Source: Candidatus Omnitrophota bacterium (lineage in GTDB: Bacteria; Omnitrophota; Gorgyraeia; Gygaellales; Profunditerraquicolaceae). From it: 64,000 bases of DNA. Where the stretch lies: the NCBI GenBank assembly GCA_030018895.1, contig JASEHM010000001.1, forward strand, positions 1-64,000, in the 5' to 3' direction. The stretch is not shown here. Within the stretch, counting starts at the first letter, position 1. More model-generated notes on the stretch are below. The model was given only the letters and a program-made list of their open reading frames with translations. It was not told the origin of the DNA and ran no database searches.

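Noticed and set aside
3..64000. Alternative genetic code as the reason for the open frame
   Set aside because: The giant frame lacks all three stop codons, while other frames contain all of them at ordinary density. Reassignment of one codon would leave the others in frame, so it is not needed.

Overview
The window is 64 kb of AT-rich bacterial DNA. Its dominant property is one plus-strand reading frame (codons starting at positions divisible by 3) that I read from the first base to the last without meeting a stop: 21,332 complete codons with neither a start nor an end in view. The other five frames are full of stops, and their ORFs are almost all short shadows. I therefore annotate one giant, doubly truncated CDS and describe its segments as protein regions. 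Giant genes of this kind are known, from memory, in Omnitrophota (for example the relatives of Velamenicoccus archaeovorus). The mix of SecA-like, membrane, peptidase and cell-wall-lytic segments fits that phylum. The taxon is an inference and no database was searched.

Layout. 0-7.9 kb: the His half of a C39-like peptidase, then a long uncharacterised beta-rich stretch. 8-10 kb: Gly/Ala-rich hydrophobic region. 10-17 kb: helical/coiled-coil regions around a degenerate SecA/DExH helicase-like domain, then a zincin-like HEITH motif. 17.4-18.9 kb: Ser/Asn/Gly-rich segment bracketed by palindromic repeat arms. 19.5-23.3 kb: several membrane clusters. 24-25.7 kb: a minisatellite, an M23 (LytM) domain and a LysM domain. 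26-32.3 kb: a C39-like remnant and a large repetitive beta-rich region. 32.4-37 kb: ComEA-like HhH and a membrane region that may be a processive glycosyltransferase. 37.0-42.2 kb: an apparently perfect 2,601-bp in-frame tandem duplication carrying a fucose-1-phosphate guanylyltransferase-like domain. 42.5-48.7 kb: N-lobe of glycogen synthase, histidine kinase, receiver, GGDEF and kinase-like domains. 49.8-54.8 kb: FBPase/GlpX-like plus TPR module, a serine-rich linker and a lysozyme-like domain. 55.5-56.7 kb: a sigma-70 factor. 57.7-60.2 kb: PTS Enzyme I-like and HPr-like domains. 60.3-62.8 kb: a second FBPase-like plus TPR module. 63-64 kb: linker.

Two things stand out beyond the size. First, short GC-rich palindromic repeats have inserted in frame many times. 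They include a 'host' palindrome (GTAACAGTTCAGC...GCTGAACTGTTAC) found empty once and carrying other repeat families at its centre elsewhere. Second, the polypeptide looks like a chain of captured, often degenerate, cytosolic enzymes and regulators joined by Ser-Ser-Pro-Val-type linkers. At two places (19.7 and 43.8 kb) a small gene with its own strong ribosome binding site lies in another frame, as if the giant frame reads across former independent loci. All domain calls are by eye from motifs.
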